NCBI RefSeq assembly: GCF_000224145.3
Contig: NC_020167.2
Span: 2,743,611 to 2,807,610 of the forward strand
Direction of reading: 5' to 3'
From: Ciona intestinalis
Taxonomy: Eukaryota; Chordata; Ascidiacea; Phlebobranchia; Cionidae
DNA: 64,000 nucleotides
Made by a program: the position numbers and the translations under genes. Positions 48,352 through 60,445 of this stretch are shown here, piece after piece. A model generated the notes under the pieces. It ran no database searches. It saw nothing but the letters and a program-made list of their open reading frames with translations, and was not told the DNA's origin. How positions within the stretch are numbered: the first letter of the stretch is position 1; each line of letters starts with the position of its first letter.

Positions 48352-50714
48352 TTTTCTTCTTTAATGCCAACACAATAATAATCCCATCAAAGTTTAAGTA
48401 GTACTCTTGAGCCACTGCTTACCAGCGCGTAACGAAAACAACTTGTGACACTACAACCCTCACAGTGAACGCACAATTATAATCATACGCCTGAGTTATC
48501 AATGGCAGTATACTACGCTTGGACTGTATGAACAGAACGGTTAACTACCGAGCTCCAATCTATGTAAATTGAATTATAATAGAACAGTCACTAACTGTCA
48601 ACCACTTTACATTACCACCTCTTCAATCGTACCCACGCTCGGCAATATCGCCGTTAAATAAAGTCTGTTTTGCTTCAATCTGAAGCCTTTCTCGTTTGGA
48701 GACAGAAGAAACTTGATATCTTTGCTCGCTAGTAGTTCAGTGCTTAAGATATACAGGCAATATACTCGACCAGTTTCCACACACGTTTGGCATTCGGTAT
48801 GTCGCCTTGTCATTTGCTCGCTTGTAAATCAACCAATAATGGTTTTAGCACGTCTTATAAAATCCCTACGGCGTTTGAAAGATTATTTCCCTTTCAAACG
48901 AGGAACAATGGGACTGGAATAATAAACTAACGTCGGTGGAATGGCAAACCGGTTAACTTGTTTTGTAACTTTTCTTTCTCGACCTAATTAACGATTATGA
49001 TGGATGTACTATTAGAAATACGGACGTATGTTAACTATGACTATACCACATAAACTGCGTCATTTTTAAGACTTTTTAAACTTCAAATATCTCGTTTCTT
49101 ATTTCCCTTTTTATAAATGTTATAAGATTAACTAACGGCACACCTTTCACTGTCAATAAAACTTTCGTAAGTGATTCTAACGTTACTGGATATACTAGAG
49201 AAGGTAGTAGGACCCACTTCGAGTTTGTTCTTAATGATTAACCAACAACGAACGATTCTGTTAAACGAGCACGCTGTGAAATCAGACACCGTGACCGATG
49301 TATAAGAAAGCAGACGCTTTCGAACTCGCCCGTTGGGGTCACTAGCGACAGACAGCGGTTGTTCAATCTCTTAAAGAATCCGTTAGTGGTCTGGGGCTTG
49401 TGCAATAAAAAGGCAAATTGAGGCATGTTTGTTAAAAACCGACCACTGTATTCGCACCAGCGACTGTAAAATCTTTTTTGTTCTTAGAATTTCAGTTTTT
49501 CTCAGACGAAAGCAAAAAGTAACCGGCGGAAACCAATCGGTAAATACAATATGTTTACTGCGAAGACGTATTTGCCGATTGTCTAATAAATATGTTACTG
49601 TTTGATTTAAACCACGTTTAGATTGTTAGTTATCTTCCTAAAATTTTTGAACCGAAACCAAGTTGTGTTATATCTCGGTTTACAGCCTACCATTAAATTT
49701 GCGAGCGCTCATTACACACAGAGCCAAACGTATCAAACGCCACGACGACAGCAGTTCTAAGGTTTTCCTTAACTTCAACAGTTATTTCGCGAAAGTAAAC
49801 ATACTGAACAGTACAGTGGCAGGCGGTTTCTAGCTAAACTAACGCATGATCGTTTTCTACCAACACGTTAAACCCAATGTATTTCCATTAAATTTTTCTC
49901 GTTAAAGCTCATGATGAATTTTTTTGTGCAATAAAAACTAAACAGAAATAATTTAAGTCTTCAAAGCAGAACATCTTTCCACACCAACGCTTTAAAATCT
50001 GTTTTCGCTTTTGTCTTCGTGGCCCATTTTACGTGTCAAAATTGCTTTTATGTTTATTTCGAACTATGAATCTAGATAACCAGGAAAATATTCGAAAGAA
50101 TTTGTCCAGCAATTAGAACACATAAGCTTACTGGTTTTATTTTGACACATCTCACGCTTATATCGCAAGGGTATGTTGCCCTATATCCAGCTTATTTAAT
50201 TAAACATATCACAACAATACTTCATATTACAACAAAAATAGCAAAATATACTCGGTATACCAAATTAGGAATACGGTTGAATTCTCAAGGGTTCAACTGC
50301 GTTTAATGTGATATCTAAATAGGAGGGGTTTTACTAGAAAGTTTTTACAGCACCTATCTAAACAACCATAAATATTGAAGCCAGGCGTGTACACCTGGTA
50401 TAACAATGTTATGCGCTACACGGTAACAGAGGAATGAAAGTATGTACACCAACAAGAAATAATAAGAAGCATAAGTCCATGTGCTGTGTCGTAAGCACAA
50501 ACAGCGATATGCATCAGTAGTACTGCTGTGGAGTAAGATGGGATATCCATAGTCACTAAATCCAAAATTTCATAAACCTGCTTTTAACTTTACAACGATA
50601 TTTTAGAGTCGCGGGACTTCGGTTATATACTTCGGTAAATAGCCTTTGTGTACCACCAAATGGAAAGAGAAAAGGTAATGCAACCTGTCCCATCTTACCC
50701 CTACCTACTATACT
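48352..50714. other. Spacer upstream of the M6-like gene
   Basis: It carries the M6-like promoter on the right of its start and the 3' flank of the MGC-type gene. One MITE at 50518-50710. Short open frames (48607-48813, 49238-49426) show nothing recognisable. Confidence 0.45.
50518..50710 (-). repeat. MITE copy 20 abutting a stop codon
   Basis: Minus orientation, TAGTACTGCTGTGGAGTAAG to CATCTTACCCCTACCTACTA. It ends only 5 bp from the stop codon of the 50715 gene, so it must be part of that gene's 3' UTR or lie beyond a very short one. Confidence 0.85.
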
Positions 50715-53272
50715 TTAACTCTTAGTGTCAATTTCCTCTTTATCTTCCTCTCTTTCTTCTTCCTCCTCCTTTTCCATCATATTGGATGGTCGGCGTGATC
50801 CGCTCGCGTATTTTGACAAAAAGTCCGAGTCTTTCAATGCTCTTGGAGGTGGCGGAACACCAGAGGCCCGACGCTGGGTCCATCTTGATGAGTTAGGTGT
50901 CCCTGCTGTGATAAGACCGAATGTACCCCCTGTATGGTTGGGGGAAGACGATGAACTGTTCTTATACACAAACTCAAGCGTCTCTTGGGTGGCATGCTTC
51001 TTTAGGGAAGAAAGATTTTTCCTCGTCATCGGATTCTTAGTCGGATCGAAGTCATCTCTGACTTCTTCGTCTTCCTGGGCATCCGGATTGGTTTCTAGAT
51101 TAGATGCAGCTCCATCGGGATCACTACGCTCCTCTCCTTCTCCCGAAATATTTTCCACTTCTTTCTCTTTCATTATCTCGACCATTGTTTCTCTTTCTCC
51201 CTCTTCCGTTTTTATGAAGTCAGCGTTTACTGTGTAAAACAGACGCCTTTAAAATATATAAAAATTAACAACACAGACGTTCAAGTTAAATTAATAAGCT
51301 CAGAATGGGCTGCAAAGGTTATACCTTTTATTTCACCACTTTACTAAAAACACAGTTTCTAAATATAACCTAATCAAGTAATCACTCGAAGTATAGCCCG
51401 CTTATTTATACACCTATTCACTCGAGTAATTATACGTTTGACTTAGTGCAAATTTAAAACAAACCAGTATAAGTAGGGTGGGGAAAGAAAAGACAGTTTT
51501 AGCAAATAATATCTAAATATCTGATCGCGATTTAAACGTTTTACAATGGTCTATGGGAGTCGTTGAGGTACGTTTTATAATGCTTTGAATGTTTTTGTTT
51601 ACTACCAAATGGAACGAAAAAACAAAATAAAAATAAAAATGTATCCCATATTTTCCCACCCAACTACATATCTTCTTTACGTGCTAACCTTCCGCACGCT
51701 AAACCACCAACCGCGAATGAACTTTATGTTTTGGTGATGCAGTCGATATTTAAATTTGCCCATGCACACCTGCCGTTCAATATACTATTTTTTTGTATAC
51801 ATGGTTCTTTTTTTCTTACATACAATTAACCAGCACCTGTCATTAATTGGTCAACAATGTTAGCTTTAAACTGGCCTTAAACAACAGCTGGAATTTTCCA
51901 GCCTAAGTTTAAATATTAAACACTTTCTAACGATCGTTATAACGTTAGTAACTTAAAGTTAAAAGCGCGAGATACCCCTGTGGGACTCGTTCCACATCTG
52001 CATGCATAACCTTTCAGATATATAAGTATACAAAGACAACTAAATTTCGTTCAACGTAAAACAACTCGCACTTAAAATGGTTGGTAAGCATTAATGTCAT
52101 CTAATTGCGAGGTTATAATAAGCAGCCTTTCACGTAACACCAAGTAAATGTCGTATTACCTCAACGTATCACTAGGCTGTTAACAGTTGCTATTATCTAA
52201 CCTTACTGTACTGAACCTTATTGCCACTATAACTCTGCAAGTCGTGTAGCATAAATACTGTAAACCATTATGCGGCGCTCCTAGGCTATTTAAACTGTAT
52301 GACTTAAGTCAGATAAAACATCAAGTTAAAAATTAATCCCACGGCTTGGAAAATGTGGACACGCGCCATAAATAATGCTGCTGAACCGCTGCCTTCATAC
52401 AGTTGCTTTGTTTCGGACTTTATCTACTAAAATTTGTTAGTCTGATCGTCTAGTATAATTGTATCACAACTGATAAACTGCTTCCGTTGTTAAAAGATGC
52501 CATAAAAATCCTTCAGTAAGATTATATTAATAGAATTTTGTGCGCAATCAAAGTAGACGCTCTGACGTCAAAGAAATATACCATTTTTGCCTCGCTCGCT
52601 TGCCAAGTCAGTATACACCATTCCGTTAAATCATAGTATGCTGAAGTGATACTATGATATACTATGGTTAAATCAACCACCGGTAACGCAAGATTGAGAA
52701 AAAATGGCCCCAATAAATAGTTTGGCCGTAATATAATAAACTTTAAGGAAATGTTTTTTTTAGTATTTATTAAACTATAATCCCTTCACGAATTTCTGGA
52801 TTTGTACGTTCATGCCTATAAGTTTTTAAAGCTAAAGTCACCGCGACTATAATTTGACTCCGATAACAAAAATATACTAATCTGAATCGCGCAAAAAAAA
52901 GGCTTAATGTATATATCAAACTTCTATTGACCTTCTGGCCCAACCCAGCTCCTCTACACGATGAAAGTGGGTAGAACCTATTCTAAAGAGTCGTTATACG
53001 AGAATCGTTCAAAAGTCCCTTTTTCGACGATTTTCCCACAAACCTTAAGGTCGCAAGCATCGTTTGTGAACAGATGTGTGTTCGCTTTCGACGCAAAGGT
53101 GTACGCAAGCCATCCGTCTATGGAGTAGCGTTCAAGCATCTCAACACACCGGTGAAAGCCAATGACACTTACCCGCTGGCATGATTAATGGCGGTGGTTT
53201 CGTTTTCTTTCCGTTCGTATTTCCGTTTTCGTCATTCTGCTTTTGTACTTGGACAGACGCCGAACAACCCAT
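50715..53272 (-). CDS. Acidic protein with MGC acylation start, two exons
   Basis: Exons 53173-53272 and 50715-51229 on the minus strand join in phase 1; 615 nt, 204 aa. The N-terminus MGCSASVQVQKQNDENG has Gly2, Cys3 and Ser6, the pattern for myristoylation plus palmitoylation, and continues KTKPPPLIMPA. The body is highly charged: EGEERSDPDGA, then DPTKNPMTRKNLSSLKKHAT, a serine run followed by PNHTGGTFGLITAGTPNSSR, ASGVPPPPRALKDSDFLSKY, and a Glu-rich end (MEKEEEEEREEDKEEIDTKS). No folded domain is obvious. It is probably a peripheral inner-membrane protein; I do not recognise the family. The conserved-looking block from TFGLIT to FLSKY would be the part to search. Its intron holds one MITE. 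Confidence 0.8.
51470..51665 (-). repeat. MITE copy 21
   Basis: Minus orientation. AGTAGGGTGGGGAAAGAAAA at the left, CATATTTTCCCACCCAACTA at the right. It lies in the intron of the MGC-type gene. Confidence 0.83.
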
Positions 53273-54780
53273 TGTAACTAATGACGTTAGATAAACCTAA
53301 TGATGTCAGAAATGCTATTTTAATAAATGTCGAAAAACAAACTTTAAATTTGTGGTGCTGTTGATAATTTTGTGGTGCTGTTGCTTTGTTTTTTTAAAGA
53401 CAGTTACGCAAAAAGGTTTTCTAACTTTGCATGGTACACCTGAAGACCGATGCCTGACCTATATTTGACCCCTCTTAAATCGATGCCACACAACAACACA
53501 GCCTAAAACGGCACCTGTTCACTGAAAAGCTTGCAATCTTGCAATCGTTTTCTATCTCTGAGGGCAACTCTTAACATCACAAACCCATCTTAAACCAATA
53601 AATGTTAAATTCATCATCTACTTCTCTAACCAACGCTGTATCTACGAAGGCTTTATCGAGAGACAATTAAAGCAAACAATTCCACGCTTAATTTGCTGCT
53701 CTATCTCATTGAACTTTATAGAATGGTCCATAGGCCTACCATTGCAATCATTTTACAGTGACACGATTTAGCTTTTGTATTTCGCGACTTAACCATAAAT
53801 TCTTTCTAACCTGTCGTCGAATACCTATAAGCCAGCCTCACCCAGGTGACACAGTAAGTGGCGATGCTGATTACATAGTTACAAGTTTCGTCTTGTACGT
53901 CGCTTGTTTACCGTAGGCACATATTACCCAGCTTTGAATGGCTTCGTTTGCGCCATTGGAATTCGTTTATTTGACAATCATTTATCCCACTGACTGCCAC
54001 GGCCCGCACCACCGACATGATTCATAAGTCACTGGAACACACAACGATGTTAGAATCGTTTACAGAGTTAACGTTATACATAACAATGACACACGCATAA
54101 AACAAAAAGTTTCTGTGAAATCAAAAGGCGCGAACTTATTCTGAAACCTATTCAAAGTAAAAAAAAAAACGACACCATTAAACGGACTTGACAATGAAAC
54201 TGCTACACTATCAAACTTAAGTTTTCGAAAATATTTAGTTCAATTTCAAATCCTTGGGTTCTCTCCATCAAGCAGCACTTCAGCGGTTGTTTCTCGACAA
54301 TTGTGATTGTTATTCTTTTCGAGACGTCGTGAAACGTTGCTGTGTGGAGATAATGCCATCATTTAAGCGATTTTAAATTTCATTGCCCTGTTCGGCGTAA
54401 AATCAACACCTCTTAAAGGCTGAAGCGTTTATGTCAAATTGATTCATTTAGAAATCACATTCGCGGCTATTTTTCTTATACATTTAATATACATACGTAT
54501 GTATATTTGATATCATGCCACGGTAATACATTATAATCCCATGTCACTGGATTCTTGTTTTTGTTTGTAAGCCTAGTGTGTTGTCATAAAGTACACGTTA
54601 CTAACACTGTATTAGGTTTATTGTTCGTATATGGAATCGCTTACAAAAGCTTTTCTGTGTTATGTCTGATGCTGTATATATACTTTCATTCCAGCAATAT
54701 GTATATTGGCACATATGTTGAATTTGGTTAACTACTGTGGCTGTGTATTGTGAGAAAGTTCCAGATTCCCATATGAATGC

Positions 54781-55030
54781 AAATGAATGTAATGTAACTT
54801 ACTTTATCCTCGCGTGACTGGAAAACAACAGTCGTTATAACACGGGTGTAGATACAACTCGTGCCAGTCTACGAATTACCATGTATGTTACTTTGTGGGT
54901 GATTATTTTTGGGGGATTTTTTATGTATGGCTAATAATTTGGACAGCCAAGTAGTGACCACTGGGTTGGAGCAATTGCCGTTAGGTGTCTTGCCCAAGGA
55001 CACATATATACGCCCACATTTACAACATTA
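54781..55030 (-). repeat. SINE copy, head truncated or decayed
   Basis: From the left it has AATGAATGTAATGTAACTTA, CAGTCGTTATAACACGGGTG and GTGACCACTGGGTTGGAGCA, matching the 61526 copy up to CAAGGACACATATATACGCC. Beyond that the tRNA-like head is not recognisable. Confidence 0.7.
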
Positions 55031-55423
55031 ATTCGGCGATTCACACCAGGAGCATCTTAACGTTCTTAATGTTTTGTCCATTACTTCAGCACTCCGTATA
55101 ACATTGCAATATACTATTAGTTACAAAACATACTTGTTTAACTCCGAGCATGGCTTATATTATTTCTATGTTGGGTTACAGAGCGTACGTTAACCACGAA
55201 CCCCATTGGCGCTCCTTGTTTTTCATATTGTAGCATTTATATTCCCTATATGTTTGGCATGCTGCCGTTGATTGGTTGATAACTTTACATGTTTGGGCTT
55301 CAGAATAATAGTTGTTTTATGGGTAATAAACGTAAGCGTACATACATCTGTACAAAGAAACAAACATGACATATCTACAAGGGTCCATGGTCGTTGCACA
55401 ATTGTCCATTTTTAAAAAGATAT

Positions 55424-55615
55424 ACAGTAGGGTGGGGGAAGATGGGACACTCTTTTATTCTATTTTCTCGTCTCATTTAATAGTAAACAAAGAACATTCA
55501 AAGAATTATTAAACCGTATCCTTACGACTCCCATAGACCGTTGTTAATTATTTAAAACACGATCGGAATATTTTGATATTAGAGCTATAGGAGTCCCATT
55601 TTCCCCACAGTACTA
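55424..55615 (+). repeat. MITE copy 22
   Basis: CAGTAGGGTGGGGGAAGATG to CCCATTTTCCCCACAGTACTA at the right edge. The core is near consensus. It has a consensus-type left end joined to the CACAG-type right end, so the two sub-types intergrade. Confidence 0.85.
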
Positions 55616-55994
55616 TATCAAGTTTTATGAAATCTCTATTTGTAAATTTTCGGTGTTTTTTTTAACTATGTTGTCAAATATACCTTCGTGATATTATAGG
55701 GTTTATATTGTGGATTAAATATTCAAAGTATATATCCAAAAAGTTTTGCGATCACCACGCTTTAGTTTCAACAGTGGTGATATATACTGTTTGTCGCTTA
55801 TAAATTTGCCCAATATTATACGACAGAGGTTTATATATATATATTCTGTGCCTAAACGACTCAAAGTTGTCTTTGTTATTTTCCAAACGCAACCATTACA
55901 AGTACATGTACTCTATACCAATCAATTTGAGGCAAGTTTTATTAAAACATTAAAGGTTCGTCCGTCAGCATGACTTTACATAAAACATTATGCC

Positions 55995-56155
55995 AATGTT
56001 TCAGGTTCCGGATTCTCGTCATTTTGTGTTTCAAGTTCTTGGTTTTTGTCATTTTGTGTTTCAAGTTCTTGGTTTTCGTCATTTTGTGTTTCAAGTTCTT
56101 GGTTTTTGTCATTTTGTGTTTCAAGTTCTTGGTTTTCGTCATTCATACTTCCCAA
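55995..56155 (-). repeat. Coding tandem repeat of 33-nt units
   Basis: Four tandem units of about 33 nt (for example GAACTTGAAACACAAAATGA then CAAAAACCAA), alternating between two variants, encode acidic 11-residue repeats of the ENQELETQND type. The near identity of units shows recent expansion or homogenisation. Confidence 0.9.
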
Positions 56156-56231
56156 CATCTCTTCATTGTCCAAGTCTGTGATGGTTACAAAACATTGTTT
56201 AGTTTTGAGTTGTTTATCCATGCACCACATC

Positions 56232-56390
56232 ACCTAAAGTCTCATATTTCCTGGTCGTCTTTTAATCAATTAAAAACGTTTTTTAGGGTCGCGGACTACG
56301 GTTAGATATTTCTGTTAATATTCTTTGTTTAGTACAAAAATTGGACGAGAATAGAAAATGAAAACATGTCCCATCTTCCCCCACACCATG
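56232..56390 (-). repeat. MITE copy 23 inside the minus-strand peptide gene
   Basis: Minus orientation, left end eroded, right end CATCTTCCCCCACACCATG. It fills most of the intron between the two acidic-tail exons. Confidence 0.78.
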
Positions 56391-57609
56391 TGGGTCACAC
56401 GCATATTACGTTTGCATATAAAACTGTGTGTTCACTTGCCTTCAAGTTGTTCGTCTTCATCTTGGTTTTCCTCTGTTCCTTCCTCTGGTTTTTCACCCCA
56501 ACGTCTTCCTTCTCCTGCCGAACCAACGACGTCTGCGCCCAGTAAGCCAACGTCGCCGTGAACTCCAACGTCGCCGTGTAATCCAGCGTCTGCGTCTTCT
56601 GTAAGTTACGTAAATTTCGACAAATATTATTTTTTTAATAAATATGCTCTTTATATTTTTCTTATAAAACGCACGTATATACTTACCCCGCATCGCCCAA
56701 CTCGATTACGAGAAGAAATACAAGCAGTAGCAGAAGCAATATTTTCTTATCCATCATTTAACTAAATAATCGCTAAGTGCGAAATCACTCTATGTATATA
56801 TAGAAGTCTGGATGACGATTGTTCTGAAATCATCATAGTATTTATATTTGCTGACATTGTATAGAAACTGTGGTTTTTGCTCGGTTTTCTTAAATTTTTC
56901 TAGACACAATGGGGATGTCGTATTAAAAATCTATGGGCTATCAATTAAGAATAGTCATCCAGGAAATAAATTTTATGCACAATAGTGCTGTCATCTTCGT
57001 TTTATAATGTGTGAATAAATGCGTCAATCAACAAAGTCATATATGAGCTGCAGCGTCAAAACACACAAAAGCATTATTTGATATTTTGGCAGTCGCAAAT
57101 ATATTATAATATAGAACTCTATACCCATGACAGTAGGCATATATGATCTTAATGTGCTCTTTTTTCCGTTGAAGACGACTATTGTAATGGCGGTTGCAAA
57201 TCGGCAGGGTAAAATACGAATATAATATAACTTCATAATTGATTATTAGCCTCCGGTATCCCCTAACAGCCCCAACCCCTAACAACACCTATAAAGTACC
57301 TGATGGAATACAAAGTGTTTTATTGGGTATCGGAAACATAATAAACTAAAACGTCCGTATACCAAAATAATTCTGAGTATGGTCGTTTTAGAAAACTAGT
57401 ACAATATGCCTGACTGCTACGATTATAAACTTTGCAACAAATTTATAAACTGTTATAAAACTCTTGGTTTGGTAACAACAATTTTGGCTTTACTAATAAC
57501 TAACATGGCAAGAATACGTTGTCGTCGCGAGCAGTTGAACAGAAAACTAAAACGATTGGCGTTTCCCCGTTATTGTTCTGTGTATAGATTCAAATCCCAC
57601 ATTGAGTTA

Positions 57610-57780
57610 TACAGCTGGACATATCGTTTTGACAGCAACTTTTTGAAAATCAAAATTGCATTGCGTTATTTAATACCAGGAATCGCATGACGTGTTATAG
57701 GATATATTCGGTTTGAATGGTTTTCGCAACCCCACATTGTTTGCATATTAACAAACGACATATTACTTCTTTTTTGAAAC
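57610..57780 (+). repeat. Diverged orphan copy of the peptide-gene 5' flank
   Basis: It matches 59101-59280 and 61440-61950 in order (TTTTGACAGCA, ATTGCGTTATT, GGTTTGAATGGTT, CATTGTTTGCATATT, GACATATTACTTCTT) at roughly 80 percent identity. The similarity stops before any peptide exon. It marks a third, older copy that lost or never had its coding part. Confidence 0.7.
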
Positions 57781-58389
57781 CTAATACAGTCAGAATCGCT
57801 TTGTATAAACTGCAGGCGTCAGTTTGGTATGAATTGCCTTGTGTCTTATAATAAATCTGATCCTCCATTGCTGTCAAAAAAGACATTGATTTAAATTTTG
57901 TATTCTGTTTAACTTGTTAGCGTTCTCAAAACTAAAGCAATTCGTTGGTTATTGATTTAAATATAAAATTACCTCTTCCAGTCGGCCTACACAATGCCTT
58001 TAGTCTAACGTCTCCTGTAAACGAACACACAACCGCTTAATTCACACTTCTAAATATCTGGCTATATTCATTTTACACTGCGTTATGTAAAACATTACGT
58101 GGTAAATTGTTCGGTCGTATGTCGTAATTAGTGCGCCATGATAGCTCGGTCGCACATTTGTATTGGTGTGTCCATGAGCATACTTTGAGCCAGGTAATTT
58201 TGTTGCTGCTGTTCCTTTAGATTATATATATGTTATAACATGTTTTCCATTTTTGGTAACTATATCCCCTGACGATAGTGATTTTTAGGACAACATGATA
58301 ATTTTGAACTTTAGTATAGTATATTGGTGTTTGGGTAAACAGTTTAACGACGGTTGTAACTTGTTTAAAGTATGCGCCTATACCGTATT

Positions 58390-58579
58390 TAGTAGAGTGG
58401 GGAAATATGGGACACTTCTTCATTCTATTCTTCTTCCCCTTTGGCAGTAAACAAAAAAAAATTCAAAGAATTATAAAACCATATCTTCACGACTCCCGCA
58501 GACCGTTAGTTCTTTAAAACACCATCAGGATATTTATATGCTGCGTGCCACCGTTGTCCCGTTTCCCCCCACTCTACTA
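58390..58579 (+). repeat. MITE copy 24
   Basis: TAGTAGAGTGGGGAAATATG to TTCCCCCCACTCTACTA. Both ends carry the same AGAGTGG variant, so the change has been kept symmetrical. It lies just left of the tandem duplication. Confidence 0.87.
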
Positions 58580-59439
58580 TGCAACGAAGCTCCTGATACC
58601 TTCTAAGCTGTTTTGTACCGTATTGAAAATATAATGGCTGACAATAAGAAAAGCCATTCATGAAATCAATTTACAATAGTGGTAAAGTCTGTGTATATTA
58701 AAATTATGTAAATAAATGCACTATATCATTTATCAAACCCACGATGCGCCTGCTGTTTCGAAATCTTCGACATTATTGTCAGCATCAAATATTAGAAGCA
58801 TTTCATGACATGCGTTTGCGCGAATAAATCATTTTATTGGTTTTTTTGTTTGTTAGTTTCCGTATTGAAAAAGGGGTTTGCAATTTAAAAACACCACATT
58901 TTATTTATACGTTTAAAGTTATTAAAAATGCCAAGCATTGGTTAATTACCACGTTTTTCGAAAAACAAGAATTATAAATAGTTACTAGTAACGAAGTACA
59001 GCGATTTATGATTGCAGTGTCATAATACTAGTATATAACACTAATGCGATACCCGGTTATATTCCCCAGTGACTATTTGCGCCTTTAAGTTTTATAAAAT
59101 CGATGGTTTCGTTTTTTGACAGCAGTTCTTTTGAAAACAAAATTGTATTGCGTTATTCAATACCAAGGGATCGCATGACGCGAATATTGAAGAATATACT
59201 CGGTTTAAATGGTTCTTCGCAACTCCGCATTGTTTGCATATTGACGAGGCGACATATTACTTCTTTCTTAAACCGAGACACTTTGTCTAAAGTGGAAACG
59301 TCAATCTCGTGTCTACATTTTCTAGATTGTTCAATAAATCCGTTTGTCTGCATCTCTAACTGACAATATATATTGTTCTTTGATTGGCGTTCCCTTAGCC
59401 GTTTTAGATATTCAAAAGTCTTGCTGTTTCCGCAGCAAA

Positions 59440-59455
59440 GTGTTTATAAATCCCT
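59440..59455 (+). promoter_or_regulatory. TATA-like box of peptide gene A
   Basis: GTTTATAAATCCC lies about 55 bp upstream of the start codon, in a stretch identical to that before gene B (about 62105). The spacing fits a short 5' UTR. Confidence 0.5.
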
Positions 59456-59498
59456 GTCCCAAGACACTGTGGCATAATCGTATCTTCGAATATTCAAA

Positions 59499-60050
59499 AT
59501 GGATCGAAAATTGTTGCTTCTTCTTTTCCTTGCATGCTTGATCCTGGTTGAAGTCGAGGGCGCTCGGTAAGACGTTTAAAAACTATATGCTGTATTTTTG
59601 CTGGTTCACCTGAAGTTTTGTAATACCTAATTTTCCTTTTACAGACGTCGCCGTTGGGGCATTCACCGCCGACGTTGTCACTTATACCGACGACGATATT
59701 ATTATTGGGGGACACATTGCTACCGTCGCAGATGGGGTTACTATCGTCGCCGCCGTGCTGGTGACATCTCAGAACAACCCGAAATGGAAGAAGATGTGCC
59801 CGAAGACCATGAGCCAGAACAAGGTATATATATGTGCATAATGTATACACTGACGCAAATGCAAACATTGCTAAAGTATGAATACGCCTCTTCAACGAGG
59901 AGACTACGAATTAGCATAGGAATGCATAAAATACCTGTTGGCCATTCTGGCGTGTTAGACGATGAAGCTTTATTTTTAGACTCTGATGGAAATTTTGTAT
60001 TTTAACGCATGCTTTAATTCAGAAATGAAACCAGAAAACGATTTCGAAGA
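59499..60050 (+). CDS. Arg/Tyr-rich secreted peptide precursor, copy A (3' end in an assembly gap)
   Basis: Exons 59499-59566 and 59645-59823 are complete; exon 3 starts at 60023 and runs into a run of N at 60051-60100. Everything visible is identical to copy B. The precursor has a 22-residue signal peptide (MDRKLLLLLFLACLILVEVE plus GA), then a basic block of about 40 residues with 17 Arg, many Tyr and Trp and two Cys (RRRWGIHRRRC, YRRRYYYWGTHCYRRRW), then an acidic tail beginning GDISEQPEMEEDVPEDHEPE. Tunicate antimicrobial peptides (clavanins, styelins) share the order signal, cationic peptide, anionic tail, so a secreted, haemocyte-type defence peptide is the best guess. Other chances are a nucleic-acid-binding or matrix peptide. 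An AATAAA lies at 60229. Confidence 0.78.
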
Positions 60051-60100
60051 NNNNNNNNNNNNNNNNNNNNNNNNNNNNNNNNNNNNNNNNNNNNNNNNNN
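60051..60100. other. Assembly gap (50 N)
   Basis: Fifty N fall in the last exon of peptide gene A. The matching stretch in unit B is about 35 bp, so the N count is a placeholder rather than a measured length. The gap probably reflects assembly trouble in near-identical duplicates. Confidence 0.97.
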
Positions 60101-60445
60101 GCAAGATGCTTATAAACAATACGATGTCCCGTTTAATTGGTAAGCTACATATTGTGCACTTAATCTTACGCTCCCTTTTACCATTTCTTTCTTTCAACAG
60201 ATGGGTTTTCGTTTTTCACCAGTTATAAAATAAAAGTGAATCTTTAAATTTCATTCTGTGATCGTTGTATTTTGCCAAATCCTTATAGCATCGAGTTAGC
60301 AAAAACAGTGTGTTGGAATTGATTAGAAAATAGTGTGGGCTCTTTTAGCGGATTAAGTTGTGCGCACATCGTAATTAAGACATTTGCGCACATTACGCAT
60401 CTTATAGCTATAGCGTATATACGCAACAGGATATATATATATATA

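Larger units (their letters stand above)
53273..55987. other. Spacer between the MGC-type gene and the peptide cluster
   Basis: It has a GTGGTGCTGTTG direct repeat near 53351, one SINE (54781-55030) and one MITE. The rest is AT-rich sequence without supported exons. Confidence 0.45.
55988..56757 (-). pseudogene. Arg-rich secreted peptide paralogue, apparently disrupted
   Basis: A diverged minus-strand relative of the 59499 and 62163 genes, with the same three-part plan. Exon 56687-56757 gives a Leu-rich signal peptide (MMDKKILLLLLL...). Exon 56440-56598 carries an Arg/Trp-rich basic block (RRRWITRRRWSSRRRW) and the start of an acidic tail. Exon 55988-56175 gives an acidic repeat tail (four units like ENQELETQND). 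The exon 2/3 junction uses a GC-AG donor, GGCAAGT. A TATATATA box lies about 40 bp upstream of the ATG. As assembled the parts do not share one frame (about one break), so it is either inactive or makes only the basic part. Function is inferred from its paralogues. Confidence 0.55.
56758..59498. other. Spacer within the peptide cluster
   Basis: It holds a TATA box for the minus-strand peptide gene, the orphan flank fragment (57610-57780), one MITE and, from 58870, the left part of the tandem duplication. The plus-strand open frame 57406-57690 runs into the orphan fragment and has no signal peptide or family motif. Confidence 0.5.

Noticed and set aside
50725-51237. 170-codon plus-strand open frame rich in Ser and Pro
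   Set aside because: It is the mirror of the Glu/Ser-rich exon of the minus-strand MGC-type gene, which has a matching spliced first exon, acceptor and acylation motif.
52018-52085. TATA-like TATATAAGTATACAA followed 60 bp later by ATGGTTG and a GTAAGC donor on the plus strand
   Set aside because: It could be a tiny first coding exon, but no downstream plus-strand exon in matching phase was found before the next gene.
55970-56305. Plus-strand open frames through the 33-nt repeats (CVSSSWF-like repeats)
   Set aside because: Shadows of the acidic repeat exon on the minus strand; a 33-nt unit keeps all frames open once it is free of stops.
59494-59895. 133-codon minus-strand open frame across peptide gene A (and the same at 62158-62559)
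   Set aside because: It runs across exon-intron borders of the peptide gene and has no splice or domain support. Its openness follows from the Arg-codon bias of the opposite strand, and both copies are equal only because the units are.
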